A stretch of DNA of 64,000 nt from Mammaliicoccus vitulinus (GCF_029024305.1 NZ_CP118974.1:186001-250000), one strand, 5' to 3'. Positions 54,392 through 63,773 are shown, counted from the stretch's first letter. Notes: generated by a model from the sequence alone, not told the origin. A program made the numbers and translations.

Positions 54392-55912
54392 ATGACGTAT
54401 TTATTAACATTATTTTTTATTTCAATTGTATTAGCTGTGATAAGTGGAATTGTATATTTAATACCGAAAGTTCCAACACGATATGTTCATGTTCATTTGG
54501 TTATTGTATCTATTCCAGTTTTTATAGCATTTATAGGATTAGTTTTTATGAATGAAATGATAGATATAGGATTTTGGCATTTAGATACTTTATCTTGGTT
54601 GCTTGCCTTTTTTATTTTAAGCATTGGACTTATCCTTCAACGATTTTCAGTTCGATATTTAGATGGTGATGCACAGTATCGTAAATACTTTGCGTTATTT
54701 ACTTTCTTGACGACATTGGCTTCTGTCGCGTGGTTAAGTAATGATCTTAGATTAATGACGTGTTTATGGGGATTAACGCTTTTTTGCTTAACGTTGTTAA
54801 TAGGTTTAAATGCAAAGTGGCAAATTACAAAACGAGTTGCTAGAAGTACGAGCGTAATCTTTTTTGTAAGTTGGTTAGCATTACTCATCGCAATGTTCAT
54901 GACTTACAACGTTACAGGTGAGTGGAATCAGTCGTTAATATTTAAAGGTGACAACTTAGCTCAGTTTAAATCTTGGCAAGGTATTGTGATTCAATTGTTG
55001 TTAGTATTATCAGTTATTATTCCAGCAGCACAATGGCCATTTCATAAATGGCTAATAGAGTCTGTTGCTGTGCCGACACCAGTATCAGCTATTATGCACG
55101 CTGGTATTGTAAATGTTGGGGGCGTTATTTTAACACGCTTTGCACCAATTTTTACGAATGAATGGGTTATCACGTTATTAATTATTATAGCGACGGTATC
55201 CGTGTTAATTGGATCAGGCATTAGCTTAGTACATGTGGATTATAAAAGACAGTTAGTTGGTTCAACAATTGGGCAGATGGGATTTATGTTAATTCAATGT
55301 GCGTTAGGTGTTTATTCAGCAGCAATCGTACATCTTATTCTGCATGGTTTATTTAAAGCGACGCTATTTTTACGTTCAGGATCGGCTGTGAGACATTTTG
55401 ATATGCCTTCAAGAATGAATGAAAGTGTATCGTATATATGGGTGTTGCTAGGTCGATTGTTAGCAATCATTATTGGAATAATGTTTTGGCTTATGGCGCC
55501 AACAAACAGTTATCAAATTATAAGTGCATTAATTTTAGCATGGTCGTTATCTGTTTCATGGACGCAACTCGTAGCATTTGGTGAAGGGAAACTAGGTCGC
55601 ATAATTGGTCTCGTTGCATTAGTGATCGTTGGTGCTGCTTATTTTGCTGTACACCATTTATTCCATGACTTACTTTATCAATATTCAATCTACAGTAATG
55701 AGACGCCATTGTTAGCTGTCATCATTATGGTGATATTGCTGCTCATAGGTAGTGGCTTGAACTTATGGATTGGAAGAAATCAATCATCTAAGTTCGTTAC
55801 GATTATATATTTATGGTTGATTCATATAGGCGAAGCAAAGACTCAAAATATAGAAACACATCCTCATTATTTAAAAAATCATCTATTTAAAGGAGGTTAT
55901 AAACATGACTGA
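54392..55912 (+). CDS. mpsA: MpsA (DabB-like) membrane subunit of the inorganic carbon transporter
   Basis: A 506-residue membrane protein of the NuoL/MrpA proton-channel family, subunit of the MpsAB/DAB complex that concentrates bicarbonate or CO2 using the proton gradient. About 14 helices. Conserved channel segments: PAAQWPFHKWLIESVAVPTPVSAIMHAGIVNVGGVILTRFAP (near residues 212-253) and VGSTIGQMGFMLIQCALG (near 290-307). In staphylococci lacking a classical carbonic anhydrase MpsAB is needed for growth in air. ATG 54392 follows AAAAGGGG; the ORF extended to 54332 overlaps the hairpin. It overlaps mpsB by 8 bp. Confidence 0.93.
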   Translation: MTYLLTLFFISIVLAVISGIVYLIPKVPTRYVHVHLVIVSIPVFIAFIGLVFMNEMIDIGFWHLDTLSWLLAFFILSIGLILQRFSVRYLDGDAQYRKYFALFTFLTTLASVAWLSNDLRLMTCLWGLTLFCLTLLIGLNAKWQITKRVARSTSVIFFVSWLALLIAMFMTYNVTGEWNQSLIFKGDNLAQFKSWQGIVIQLLLVLSVIIPAAQWPFHKWLIESVAVPTPVSAIMHAGIVNVGGVILTRFAPIFTNEWVITLLIIIATVSVLIGSGISLVHVDYKRQLVGSTIGQMGFMLIQCALGVYSAAIVHLILHGLFKATLFLRSGSAVRHFDMPSRMNESVSYIWVLLGRLLAIIIGIMFWLMAPTNSYQIISALILAWSLSVSWTQLVAFGEGKLGRIIGLVALVIVGAAYFAVHHLFHDLLYQYSIYSNETPLLAVIIMVILLLIGSGLNLWIGRNQSSKFVTIIYLWLIHIGEAKTQNIETHPHYLKNHLFKGGYKHD

Positions 55913-58457
55913 AGCAGTTGGAACACATCAAACTGTTTATGATTTGATTAAACGAGCAAGTCGTGTCATAACACCACTTTCTCCGATTAATATTTTTGCG
56001 GCAAGACATCCGTGGGCAAATATGGAAGAAGAAACTTTTGAAGAAGTCGCAAGATCGTTTGAAAAAACACAAAACATAAATTTATATCCGAGTGAAAGTT
56101 TATTAACCTCTGCGATTCAAAGAGGAGAAATTCAACAAGATGTTATTGAAAACAAACTTGCTCAATGGTTAAAAGGAAGAAATGATGATTTAAATATAGA
56201 GATAATAGAACAATATTGTAAACAAAAAATCATGAATGATGTAAATAATATTATGATTTCTAACCATGATAAAGAGAAGTTGGAAGCATCATTAGCAAAT
56301 ATGAATAAGCCTTATAAAAACGAGCATAAACACGTACTCAGCTCATATATCATGCATCACTCTGGTCAATCGTGTTTAGACATACTGAATGCTCAAATGA
56401 TTAAGTGGTGTAAATTATATCTCGATGATACACAATCAGGTTGGTCAATTCCTAAATATGGCAAAGGATTTTATAAGACTTGGAATGAAATGGCACACTT
56501 TGATCCAGCATTAAATAAATTGATGAGACATAAAATTAAAACGTTACCTTTAGAGCCAATTGAGTCGATATATTATTGTTTGAATCGACTTGGGATGACT
56601 GAAGATGATTTTCAAACTTATTTAGAAGCACATTTGTTATCACTTCCAGGATGGGCGGGTATGTTGCTTTGGAAAGATGAACAACTCGTTTTAGTGACTG
56701 ATTACTTAGCAATAAGACTTTCTTTAGAATGGGCGCTTATAAGTGATGAGTCAGTAGAACTATCGAACAAAGATAACATTGATATAACACCAATAGTTTC
56801 ATGGATTAAGTGTGGCATGTTTACGGTGGACAGTTGGTTACAATTATCAAGCGAGAATCAAGATATATATATTTCTTTTGCGAATGATTTTGATCACATT
56901 ACAAGACATAAATTGTTGTTAGAAGCTTGGGAAGATACTTATGAACATCGTTTAAAACAAGAAATTTCATCTCACATATCTACTGAGTATAAAAAAGAAA
57001 AAGTTGAAGCGCAGCTAGCTTTTTGTATTGATACAAGGTCTGAACCATTCAGACGTCAATTAGAGATGGAAGGCCCTTTTGAAACAATCGGTATTGCAGG
57101 ATTCTTTGGTTTACCGATAGAGAAATGTGAATTAGGTCACCATCACACGCATAATTCCTTACCTGTTATGAACAAGCCACAGCATAAAATATATGAATAT
57201 GTAGATACACGTCAAACTACTCAATATATAGAAAAAAAGAAAAGCTTATCTTCACTCATTTATACGTTTAAAAAAATGAAACAGAATGTATTACCAAGTT
57301 TATTATTACCTGAATTGACGGGTCCGTGGCTAAGTTTACAAACCATTTCAAGAAGTTTTGCTCCTAAAAGTACAGGGTGGTTGATTAATCAATTTAATCA
57401 AAAAGTATTAAAGAAACCAGAAACGAAACTTTCTATTGATAGAAGTCAAAATGATCACAATGAATTACCGATAGGATTTACAAAACAAGAAAAAATCATT
57501 TATGTAAGAGAAGCTTTAAAACTGATGAATTTAACGGAACAGTTTGCTTCACTTGTTGTAATTTGTGGACATGGAAGTCATAGTGCAAACAACCCTTATG
57601 CGTCCTCATTAGATTGTGGCGCTTGTGGAGGTTCGGCAAGTGGATTTAACGCTAAAGTTTTGGCTACTTTATGTAACTTGCCTGAAGTTAGAGCAGGACT
57701 TATTAAAGAAAATATAATTATTCCAGAAGAAACTGTATTTATAGCGGCTGAGCATTGCACGACAGTTGATGATTTACAGTGGGTTTACGTACCTGAACTT
57801 ACTGATCAAGCGACAGCATCTTTTGAAAAATTGAAAAATGTCTTACCTACCGTTAGTCGTCATGCAAATCGATTAAGACTTGAACACATTCCTGGGATGA
57901 GTCGTTCGAAAAGTAACTCTAGAACGAAAGCTGATAGATTGTCGAGTGACTGGAGTGAAATACGTCCAGAATGGGGACTTGCTAGAAATGCTGCATTTAT
58001 AATTGGGCAAAGAGCGCTAACGGAACAATCTCAATTGGATGGGCGTGCATTTTTACATAATTATGATTGGACGAAAGATTTAAATGGAGAAATTTTAAAT
58101 ACAATTATGAGTGGACCTGCAACTGTAGCACAATGGATTAACCTTCAATATTATGCATCGACTGTAGCACCTCATTATTATGGTAGTGGAAATAAAATCA
58201 CGCAAACAGTTACAGGTGGCATTGGTGTTATGCAAGGAAATGGTAGTGATTTACTGACGGGATTACCATGGCAATCTGTGATGAAATCTGATGAAGAATA
58301 TTATCATGCACCAATTAGATTACTAGTTGTAATCCAAGCGCCAAACATCTATATAGAGAACTTGCTCAATCAAAATAAGACGTTTAGAACGAAAGTTGAA
58401 AATGATTGGCTTCTATTATCAAGTATTGATGAAAAGGATGAATGGCACAAATGGTAA
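55905..58457 (+). CDS. mpsB: MpsB (DabA-like, DUF2309) subunit of the inorganic carbon transporter
   Basis: An 850-residue DUF2309 protein, the cytoplasmic carbonic-anhydrase-like subunit that works with MpsA. The zinc site described for DabA (Cys-x-Asp, then His and Cys 15 apart) can be read as Cys374 and Asp376 in AFCIDTRSEPFRRQLE, His556 in ICGHGSHSANNPYASSLDCGACGGSASG and Cys571 in the same block. Other family blocks: FAARHPWANMEEETFEE near residues 27-43 and the C-terminal GIGVMQGNGSDLLTGLPWQSVM. The Shine-Dalgarno AAAGGAGGTT lies inside mpsA and the genes overlap 8 bp, so translation is coupled. Confidence 0.95.
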   Translation: MTEAVGTHQTVYDLIKRASRVITPLSPINIFAARHPWANMEEETFEEVARSFEKTQNINLYPSESLLTSAIQRGEIQQDVIENKLAQWLKGRNDDLNIEIIEQYCKQKIMNDVNNIMISNHDKEKLEASLANMNKPYKNEHKHVLSSYIMHHSGQSCLDILNAQMIKWCKLYLDDTQSGWSIPKYGKGFYKTWNEMAHFDPALNKLMRHKIKTLPLEPIESIYYCLNRLGMTEDDFQTYLEAHLLSLPGWAGMLLWKDEQLVLVTDYLAIRLSLEWALISDESVELSNKDNIDITPIVSWIKCGMFTVDSWLQLSSENQDIYISFANDFDHITRHKLLLEAWEDTYEHRLKQEISSHISTEYKKEKVEAQLAFCIDTRSEPFRRQLEMEGPFETIGIAGFFGLPIEKCELGHHHTHNSLPVMNKPQHKIYEYVDTRQTTQYIEKKKSLSSLIYTFKKMKQNVLPSLLLPELTGPWLSLQTISRSFAPKSTGWLINQFNQKVLKKPETKLSIDRSQNDHNELPIGFTKQEKIIYVREALKLMNLTEQFASLVVICGHGSHSANNPYASSLDCGACGGSASGFNAKVLATLCNLPEVRAGLIKENIIIPEETVFIAAEHCTTVDDLQWVYVPELTDQATASFEKLKNVLPTVSRHANRLRLEHIPGMSRSKSNSRTKADRLSSDWSEIRPEWGLARNAAFIIGQRALTEQSQLDGRAFLHNYDWTKDLNGEILNTIMSGPATVAQWINLQYYASTVAPHYYGSGNKITQTVTGGIGVMQGNGSDLLTGLPWQSVMKSDEEYYHAPIRLLVVIQAPNIYIENLLNQNKTFRTKVENDWLLLSSIDEKDEWHKW

Positions 58458-58493
58458 TTTGATCAAAATAAATACGGTGAGAGGATGTATAAT

Positions 58494-58976
58494 ATGAATG
58501 AAGAAAAAAATATACTCATACTATCTGATTTAAATACACATCTAGAAAACCAACTTCTAAAATCTTTGGAATTCAAACCTGGTAAAGTGATGACAATTAA
58601 TAGTTATCAGGCTGAAATATCTCATGCCTATGGTGACGTGATGAGATCAATTATAATTGCTATTTACCAATATGATGTACATGAAATCTATATAATAGGA
58701 AGTTCTACCTATATGCATACAATTGAGTTGCCTAAAAGTATCGTAAGTAATACTGAGAAAATTAAAACACTCGATTATTTGTTTCGCAATTGTAAACCGG
58801 AATTTAGTAGTGACAATATAGTAGATTGGCTAAATGGTGAAAATGATATTGATAAAAGTTTAAAAGCGAGTGTCAATCATATTTCAAATCATCCACTCAT
58901 ACCAATAGGCATTAAAATAAATGGTGTAAAGATAAAAAAAAATGAAACAGAGGTAGTAATAGAGCAAACTACTTAA
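58494..58976 (+). CDS. Beta-carbonic-anhydrase-like protein lacking zinc ligands (YbcF-like)
   Basis: 160 residues with the framework of a small beta-carbonic anhydrase: an opening strand ILILSDLN, the stretch VMTINSYQAEISHAYGDVMRSIIIAIYQYDVHEIYIIGSSTYMH (equivalent to RNAGG...VMRSI...GVxxIxVIGHTDCGM), and a C-terminal strand IPIGIKINGVKI. The ligand motifs are lost: no Cys-x-Asp-x-Arg at the N-terminal strand and SSTYM where HTDCG is expected. It is therefore a probable pseudoenzyme. It follows mpsB by 36 bases; a carbonic-anhydrase-like gene (ybcF) stands in the corresponding Bacillus operon. ATG 58494 is chosen for its spacing from GAGAGG. It may bind bicarbonate or regulate MpsAB. Confidence 0.7.
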   Translation: MNEEKNILILSDLNTHLENQLLKSLEFKPGKVMTINSYQAEISHAYGDVMRSIIIAIYQYDVHEIYIIGSSTYMHTIELPKSIVSNTEKIKTLDYLFRNCKPEFSSDNIVDWLNGENDIDKSLKASVNHISNHPLIPIGIKINGVKIKKNETEVVIEQTT

Positions 58977-59020
58977 CATACAATAACTAGACTAAAATAT
59001 GCAACAAGGAGACGATAAAT

Positions 59021-59389
59021 ATGGACATAACAAAAGGCGCATGTGAATCATCAATAAGTAAAGCCATTACACAATGGGAAAAAGAATACTTAGGCAGAGG
59101 ATCATTATCTGTAAAAACAGATATATTGAGAGATATGATTATAGTAGATTTACAAGGCGTATTAACACCTGCTGAATATAGTGTTTGTGAAACGCAAGAA
59201 GGCTTACTATCTATTAAAAGAACGCGTTCGAAATTAGTTGAATCAGATATGGAGAACTTATATAAAATGATATATAACATGACGCAACATGAAGTTAAAA
59301 GTTTTCATACTGATTTAAGTTCACTTACAGGTGAACGTATGATGATATTTAAAATGCATCAAAATATTGAAGCATTATTTAATAAGTAA
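59021..59389 (+). CDS. DUF2294-family protein (YbcI-like)
   Basis: A 122-residue DUF2294 protein: KEYLGRGSLSVKTDILRDMIIVDLQGVLTPAEY (residues 21-53), then VKSFHTDLSSLTGERMMIFKM near 98-118. Function is unknown, but members are found beside DabAB/MpsAB and carbonic anhydrases (B. subtilis ybcI). The Shine-Dalgarno AAGGAG precedes ATG. It is the last gene of the mpsA-mpsB operon, 44 bases after the carbonic-anhydrase-like gene. Conservation of the pairing suggests a helper role in inorganic carbon supply. Confidence 0.8.
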   Translation: MDITKGACESSISKAITQWEKEYLGRGSLSVKTDILRDMIIVDLQGVLTPAEYSVCETQEGLLSIKRTRSKLVESDMENLYKMIYNMTQHEVKSFHTDLSSLTGERMMIFKMHQNIEALFNK

Positions 59390-59542
59390 GAAAAGCCTAT
59401 ATATCAATAATGAAAGCCTTTTTATAAAACGAATATAAAAAATTAAAGTTAACGTAAAGAAAAGTTCATGAAATCTTTACACTAGATTTACAATGATAGT
59501 TTAATATTCACAATGGTTACAATAACTTTAAAGAGGTGTCTT

Positions 59543-61195
59543 ATGGAACTGTCGGCTTTAGAAATTATCTTTACATTTATTGGTGGTTTAGGTATTTTTC
59601 TATATGGTATTAAGCAAATGGGTGATGGCTTACAAGCAGCAGCAGGAGATAGGTTAAGAAGTATATTAAATAGATTTACGAGTAATCCACTAATGGGCGT
59701 ACTAGCAGGTATGATTGTTACGGTATTGATACAGAGTAGTTCGGGAACAACAGTTATTACTATCGGGTTAGTAAGCGCAGGATTTATGACGATGAGACAA
59801 GCCATTGGTGTTGTCATGGGTGCTAACATAGGAACTACAGTAACAGCATTTATTATCGGTATTAATATTGGAGACTATGCTTTACCAATACTAGCATTAG
59901 GTGCTTTTTTAATATTCTTCATTCAAAAACGTAAAGTTAAAAATATTGGTATGATTTTCTTCGGATTTGGTTCACTATTCTATGGACTCGAGTTAATGAG
60001 TGGTGCAGTTAAACCATTGGCAGACTTAGATGGATTTAAACAGATCATGTTAGATATGTCTTCGAATCCATTTTTAGGCGTAGCAGCAGGTACATTCGTA
60101 ACTTTAATTGTACAAAGTTCAAGTGCTACAATTGGTATTCTTCAAGGATTCTTTGCGAATGATTTAGTATCATTGCATGGTGCTTTACCAATTTTACTAG
60201 GAGACAATATTGGTACAACGATAACAGCAGTACTAGCAAGTTTAGCAGGTTCGATAGCAGCAAAACGCGTAGCAGTCGTACATGTTATGTTTAACGTGAT
60301 TGGTGCAACAATATTCTTATTAATATTGCCATTTTATGAAGCGGCAATGCAATGGGTTCAACATGCATTGAACTTAAACCCTAAAATGGTTATTGCATTT
60401 GCACATGGAACATTTAACGTAACAAATACACTCATTCAATTACCATTTATATTCGCATTAGCTTGGATTGTAACGAAGATTATTCCAGGTGAAGATTTAA
60501 ATGAAAAATATAAACCAAAATATTTAGATAATAATTTAATTAATAGAGCACCGAGCATAGCACTACAAGAAGCACAAAATGAAATACAAAACATCGGTAA
60601 AATGACAGTTTCAATGTTAAATAATGTTGGAAATATAGATGATAAATCTATAAAGAAACATAAACAAAAACATGTAGCAGTAGATAACATGTACGATAAT
60701 GTAAGACAGTATTTAAATAAATTATCAGAGAAAAAGTTATCTGCTAAAGATGCTGAAAGATTGTCAGTGTTATATGATGTAAATAGAACGATATTAAAAG
60801 TTTCGTCATTAACAGAAACTTATTTAGAAGAACTTCAGAAAAAACAATCGGCAGATATCCATATATCTGAAAAAGCAGAAAAAAGCATCGGTCAATTATA
60901 TAATCACGTCAAAGTATCGTATGAAAAAACATTCGAAGTATTCGACGTTTATGATTATATTAAAAAAGATGAAGTCGTTAAAAGAAGTGAAGATTCTTAT
61001 TTATTAGAACACGAGTTACGTAAAAAACACATTAAACGATTAAGTTCCGGAGAATGTTCTCCAGAAGGCAGCCTTGTTTATATAGATATGATTTCCGTTC
61101 TTGAAAGAATCGGATATCACTCAAGAAATATATCTGAATCTATGATCAATTTAGGTGAAGACACATATACACAAACATCAGAAGTTAGATTATAA
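59543..61195 (+). CDS. nptA: Na+/phosphate cotransporter with C-terminal PhoU-like domain
   Basis: A 550-residue NptA/PNaS-family transporter. Two inverted Na/Pi cotransport repeats carry the signatures LIQSSSGTTVITIGLVSAGFM (near residues 52-72) and LIVQSSSATIGILQG (near 188-202), plus GANIGTTVTAF and GDNIGTTITAVLA. A cytoplasmic PhoU-like helical region spans about 340-550. In S. aureus NptA is one of three phosphate importers. ATG 59543 with AGAGGTG is chosen; the longer frame from 59513 lacks a site. It is followed by a strong terminator. Confidence 0.9.
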   Translation: MELSALEIIFTFIGGLGIFLYGIKQMGDGLQAAAGDRLRSILNRFTSNPLMGVLAGMIVTVLIQSSSGTTVITIGLVSAGFMTMRQAIGVVMGANIGTTVTAFIIGINIGDYALPILALGAFLIFFIQKRKVKNIGMIFFGFGSLFYGLELMSGAVKPLADLDGFKQIMLDMSSNPFLGVAAGTFVTLIVQSSSATIGILQGFFANDLVSLHGALPILLGDNIGTTITAVLASLAGSIAAKRVAVVHVMFNVIGATIFLLILPFYEAAMQWVQHALNLNPKMVIAFAHGTFNVTNTLIQLPFIFALAWIVTKIIPGEDLNEKYKPKYLDNNLINRAPSIALQEAQNEIQNIGKMTVSMLNNVGNIDDKSIKKHKQKHVAVDNMYDNVRQYLNKLSEKKLSAKDAERLSVLYDVNRTILKVSSLTETYLEELQKKQSADIHISEKAEKSIGQLYNHVKVSYEKTFEVFDVYDYIKKDEVVKRSEDSYLLEHELRKKHIKRLSSGECSPEGSLVYIDMISVLERIGYHSRNISESMINLGEDTYTQTSEVRL

Positions 61196-61237
61196 AAGTA
61201 AAGATAGGCTGAGACATGAACATCTCAGATTAATATA

Positions 61238-61282
61238 AAAGAGCGCAAATTCTTATTTTCGAAGAATTTGCGCTCTTTTTAT
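61238..61282 (+). terminator. Terminator after nptA
   Basis: A perfect 17-bp stem, AAAGAGCGCAAATTCTT (61238-61254) with 61262-61278, then a T-rich tail. A CTGAGACATG...CATCTCAG repeat sits just before it. Confidence 0.93.
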
Positions 61283-61291
61283 TTTTTATTA

Positions 61292-61601
61292 TTGGATGAG
61301 GTTGGTGTGTTTGGCGGGAGAAGGGGTCTAAATGTAGCTTGTTTACTCAGTCTTGCAACATTCAGACCTCCTATGTAGCTTTTTTGGTGAGTCTTGCAAT
61401 ATACAGGCCTTCTATGTTGCTTGTTTAGTCAGTCTTGCAACATACAGGCGTTCTATGTAGCTTGTTTGGTAAGTCTTGCAACATTCGGGGCTTCTATGTA
61501 GCTTGTTTGGTAAGTCTTGCAACATACGGAGCTTCTATGTAGCTTGTTTGTGTAGTCTTGCAACATACAGCATGTACTTAAAAGAACAAACGAAAAAATA
61601 T
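61292..61601. repeat. Dispersed element with 41-bp tandem repeats (copy 2)
   Basis: Six units start near 61332, 61373, 61414, 61455, 61496 and 61537 (period 41), each TATGTAGCTTGTTT...AGTCTTGCAACATAC. The unit family and both bracketing sequences (GGATGAGGTTGGTGTGTTTGG left, ACTTAAAAGAACAAACGAAA right) match the element at 24231-24422, which has three units. Most units here read TGTAGC where the first copy has TGTTGC, which weakens the hairpin. Confidence 0.85.
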
Positions 61602-61618
61602 AAGAAAAATGAATATTC

Positions 61619-61721
61619 CTCACGATTTTGTGAAGTGCTGACGCCCGGGGGAATAGTATGCGAGAGAGACTACAGGCTCGAACCATACCCCTAGGCAAGC
61701 ATGCACGAACAAAATCGTGAG
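61619..61721. ncRNA. Strongly structured RNA-like segment of unknown class
   Basis: A 13-bp perfect outer stem, CTCACGATTTTGT (61619-61631) with ACAAAATCGTGAG (61709-61721), encloses further nested stems: GTGC/GCAC (61635/61703), GCC/GGC (61643/61694), GGG/CCC plus GTATG/CATAC (61649-61660 with 61684-61691), and CGAG/CTCG (61661/61677). The interior is much more GC-rich than its surroundings. This nesting is what a structured ncRNA or cis element would show. It does not match a riboswitch class I know. The strand is undetermined. The remaining sequence to 61961 carries only the cre site. Confidence 0.6.
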
Positions 61722-61900
61722 ATTTTAATATATATAAAGATGTTTTCACTAGTCTATAACCTAATGAAGACATCTTTTATTTTAAGTGAAAATATTTTTA
61801 GCTTATGAAAATATATACAGATGTGAAATATAAGTGTCTATACAAGGGTTATTCATTGGTCTTTGATCATTTTTATCTTAACATAGTTATATAAATAAAA

Positions 61901-61915
61901 ATGTAAGCGATTTCT
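61901..61915 (+). promoter_or_regulatory. cre site of the Gfo/Idh-ThuA operon
   Basis: ATGTAAGCGATTTCT matches all 15 positions of WTGNAANCGNWNNCW. It lies 47 bases before the operon start. Confidence 0.75.
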
Positions 61916-61961
61916 AAAAATTAAAATTAATTTTTAGAAATACATAAAAGGGGCTGTACGT

Positions 61962-63038
61962 ATGAGTTTAAATGTTGGAATCATTGGTTGTGGTGGTATC
62001 GCAAACGGTAAGCATTTACCTAGTTTGCAGAAAATAAATGAAGTGAACATTGTTGCTTTTTGTGATATTGAAGTTGAAAAAGCGCAAGTTGCTGCTGAAC
62101 AATATGGAACTGATAACGCGAAAGTTTACGTAGATTATAAATTATTGCTGGAAGATGATTCTATTGATGTTATTCATGTATGTACACCAAATAGTTCTCA
62201 TAAAGAATTAACGATTGCTTCTCTCGATGCTGGTAAACATGTTATGTGTGAAAAACCTATGGCTAAGACGACAGAAGAAGCGAGAGATATGATTGAAGCG
62301 GCTAAACGTAACGGTAAAAAGTTAACAATTGGTTACCAAAATCGTTTCAGACCTGACAGTCAATATTTACGTAAAGCAACCCAACGTGGTGACTTAGGTG
62401 ATATTTATTACGGGAAAGCTCAAGCTATCCGTAGAAGAGCAGTACCGACTTGGGGTGTCTTTCTAGATGAAGAAAAACAAGGCGGCGGGCCTTTAATCGA
62501 TATTGGCACACATGCTTTAGATTTAACATTATGGATGATGGATAATTATGAGCCTGAATCAGTTATGGGTTCAACTTTCCATGAGTTAGGTAAAAAAGAA
62601 AATGCAGCGAATGCATGGGGACCGTGGGATCCTAAAAAGTTCACTGTTGAGGACTCAGCTTTTGGATTTATTAAAATGAAAGATGGCTCTACGATTATTC
62701 TCGAATCAAGTTGGGCTCTCAATTCATTAGATGTGGATGAAGCAAAATGTGCACTTTCAGGAACTGAAGGTGGCGCTGATATGAAAGATGGTTTAAGAAT
62801 TCATGGTGAAAATTTCGGCTCTTTATATACTTCAAATATAGAGCTTGAAAATAAAGGCGTCGATTTTTATGAAGGTGAAACAGTTGATGAGGCTGAAGTA
62901 GAAGCGCGTAGTTGGATTGATAGCATTCTGAATGACAGTGAACCAGTTGTTAAACCAGAAGAAGCGATTATCATCACTCAAATATTAGAAGCACTTTACG
63001 AATCTGCTAAAACAGGTAAAGCTGTTTATTTTGATTAA
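61962..63038 (+). CDS. Gfo/Idh/MocA-family oxidoreductase
   Basis: A 358-residue NAD(P)-dependent sugar dehydrogenase. Rossmann motif GIIGCGGIANGKHLPSL (residues 6-22), the family motif VMCEKPMAKTTEEARDM (near 91-107, catalytic Lys), YQNRFRPDSQYLRKA, and GGGPLIDIGTHALDLTLWMM (near 176-195) with the conserved Asp and His. It is probably specific for inositol- or glucoside-type substrates. It starts an operon with a ThuA-like gene and another Gfo/Idh gene, with a perfect cre site upstream, so it is likely repressed by glucose. Confidence 0.92.
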   Translation: MSLNVGIIGCGGIANGKHLPSLQKINEVNIVAFCDIEVEKAQVAAEQYGTDNAKVYVDYKLLLEDDSIDVIHVCTPNSSHKELTIASLDAGKHVMCEKPMAKTTEEARDMIEAAKRNGKKLTIGYQNRFRPDSQYLRKATQRGDLGDIYYGKAQAIRRRAVPTWGVFLDEEKQGGGPLIDIGTHALDLTLWMMDNYEPESVMGSTFHELGKKENAANAWGPWDPKKFTVEDSAFGFIKMKDGSTIILESSWALNSLDVDEAKCALSGTEGGADMKDGLRIHGENFGSLYTSNIELENKGVDFYEGETVDEAEVEARSWIDSILNDSEPVVKPEEAIIITQILEALYESAKTGKAVYFD

Positions 63039-63056
63039 TAAAAAGGGGATATCGAT

Positions 63057-63773
63057 ATGAACATAACAGTATGGAACGAATTTAGACATGAAGTAGAAAG
63101 TGAAGCAATTAAAGCTGTCTACCCTGATGGTATTCACAATGTTATAGCAGGTTTTTTAAGTAAGGATCATAAAGTTAAAACTGCAACATTAGATGAAGCT
63201 GAACACGGCTTAACGGATGAAGTATTAGCGCATACAGATGTCTTAATTTGGTGGGGACATAAAGCACATGATGAAGTAAAAGATGAAATTGTAGCTAAAG
63301 TTAAGCAACGTGTACTAGATGGTATGGGACTTATTGTGTTGCATTCAGGTCATTTTTCAAAAATATTCAAAAGTTTAATGGGTACAACGTGTGATTTGAA
63401 ATGGCGTGAAGCTGACGACAGAGAAAGACTTTGGGTGGTTGATCCAACACATCCTATTACAGAAGGTCTAGATTCATACATTGAGTTAGAAAAAGAAGAA
63501 ATGTATGGTGAACATTTTGATATTCCTGCACCTGATGAAACAGTATTTATAAGTTGGTTTGAAGGAGGAGAAGTCTTTAGAAGTGGTGCGACATTTAAAC
63601 GGGGCAATGGTAAGATTTTCTACTTTAGACCAGGACATGAAAGTTATCCTACTTATTATAATGAGCAAATCCAGCAAGTTATTAAAAATGCTGTTGAGTG
63701 GGCACGCAATCGAAACACACCGAAACATCAATATGGCAACGCTCAACCACTAGAAGAAATTAGTGAAAAATAA
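63057..63773 (+). CDS. ThuA-like (trehalose utilisation family) protein
   Basis: A 238-residue ThuA-domain protein with a glutamine-amidotransferase-like fold. Family parts: [10 protein letters not shown] (residues 3-12), [15 protein letters not shown] (near 60-74), [21 protein letters not shown] (near 91-111) and [25 protein letters not shown] (near 182-206). ThuA proteins in Rhizobium take part in 3-keto-disaccharide catabolism. Lying between two Gfo/Idh dehydrogenases, it probably helps degrade a keto-sugar or glycoside; the exact substrate is unknown. Confidence 0.87.
   Translation: MNITVWNEFRHEVESEAIKAVYPDGIHNVIAGFLSKDHKVKTATLDEAEHGLTDEVLAHTDVLIWWGHKAHDEVKDEIVAKVKQRVLDGMGLIVLHSGHFSKIFKSLMGTTCDLKWREADDRERLWVVDPTHPITEGLDSYIELEKEEMYGEHFDIPAPDETVFISWFEGGEVFRSGATFKRGNGKIFYFRPGHESYPTYYNEQIQQVIKNAVEWARNRNTPKHQYGNAQPLEEISEK

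Noticed and set aside
61453..61773. Minus-strand ORF of 106 codons across the repeat element and the structured segment
   Set aside because: No ribosome site; the frame follows repeated units and hairpin arms, so RNA structure explains the sequence better.
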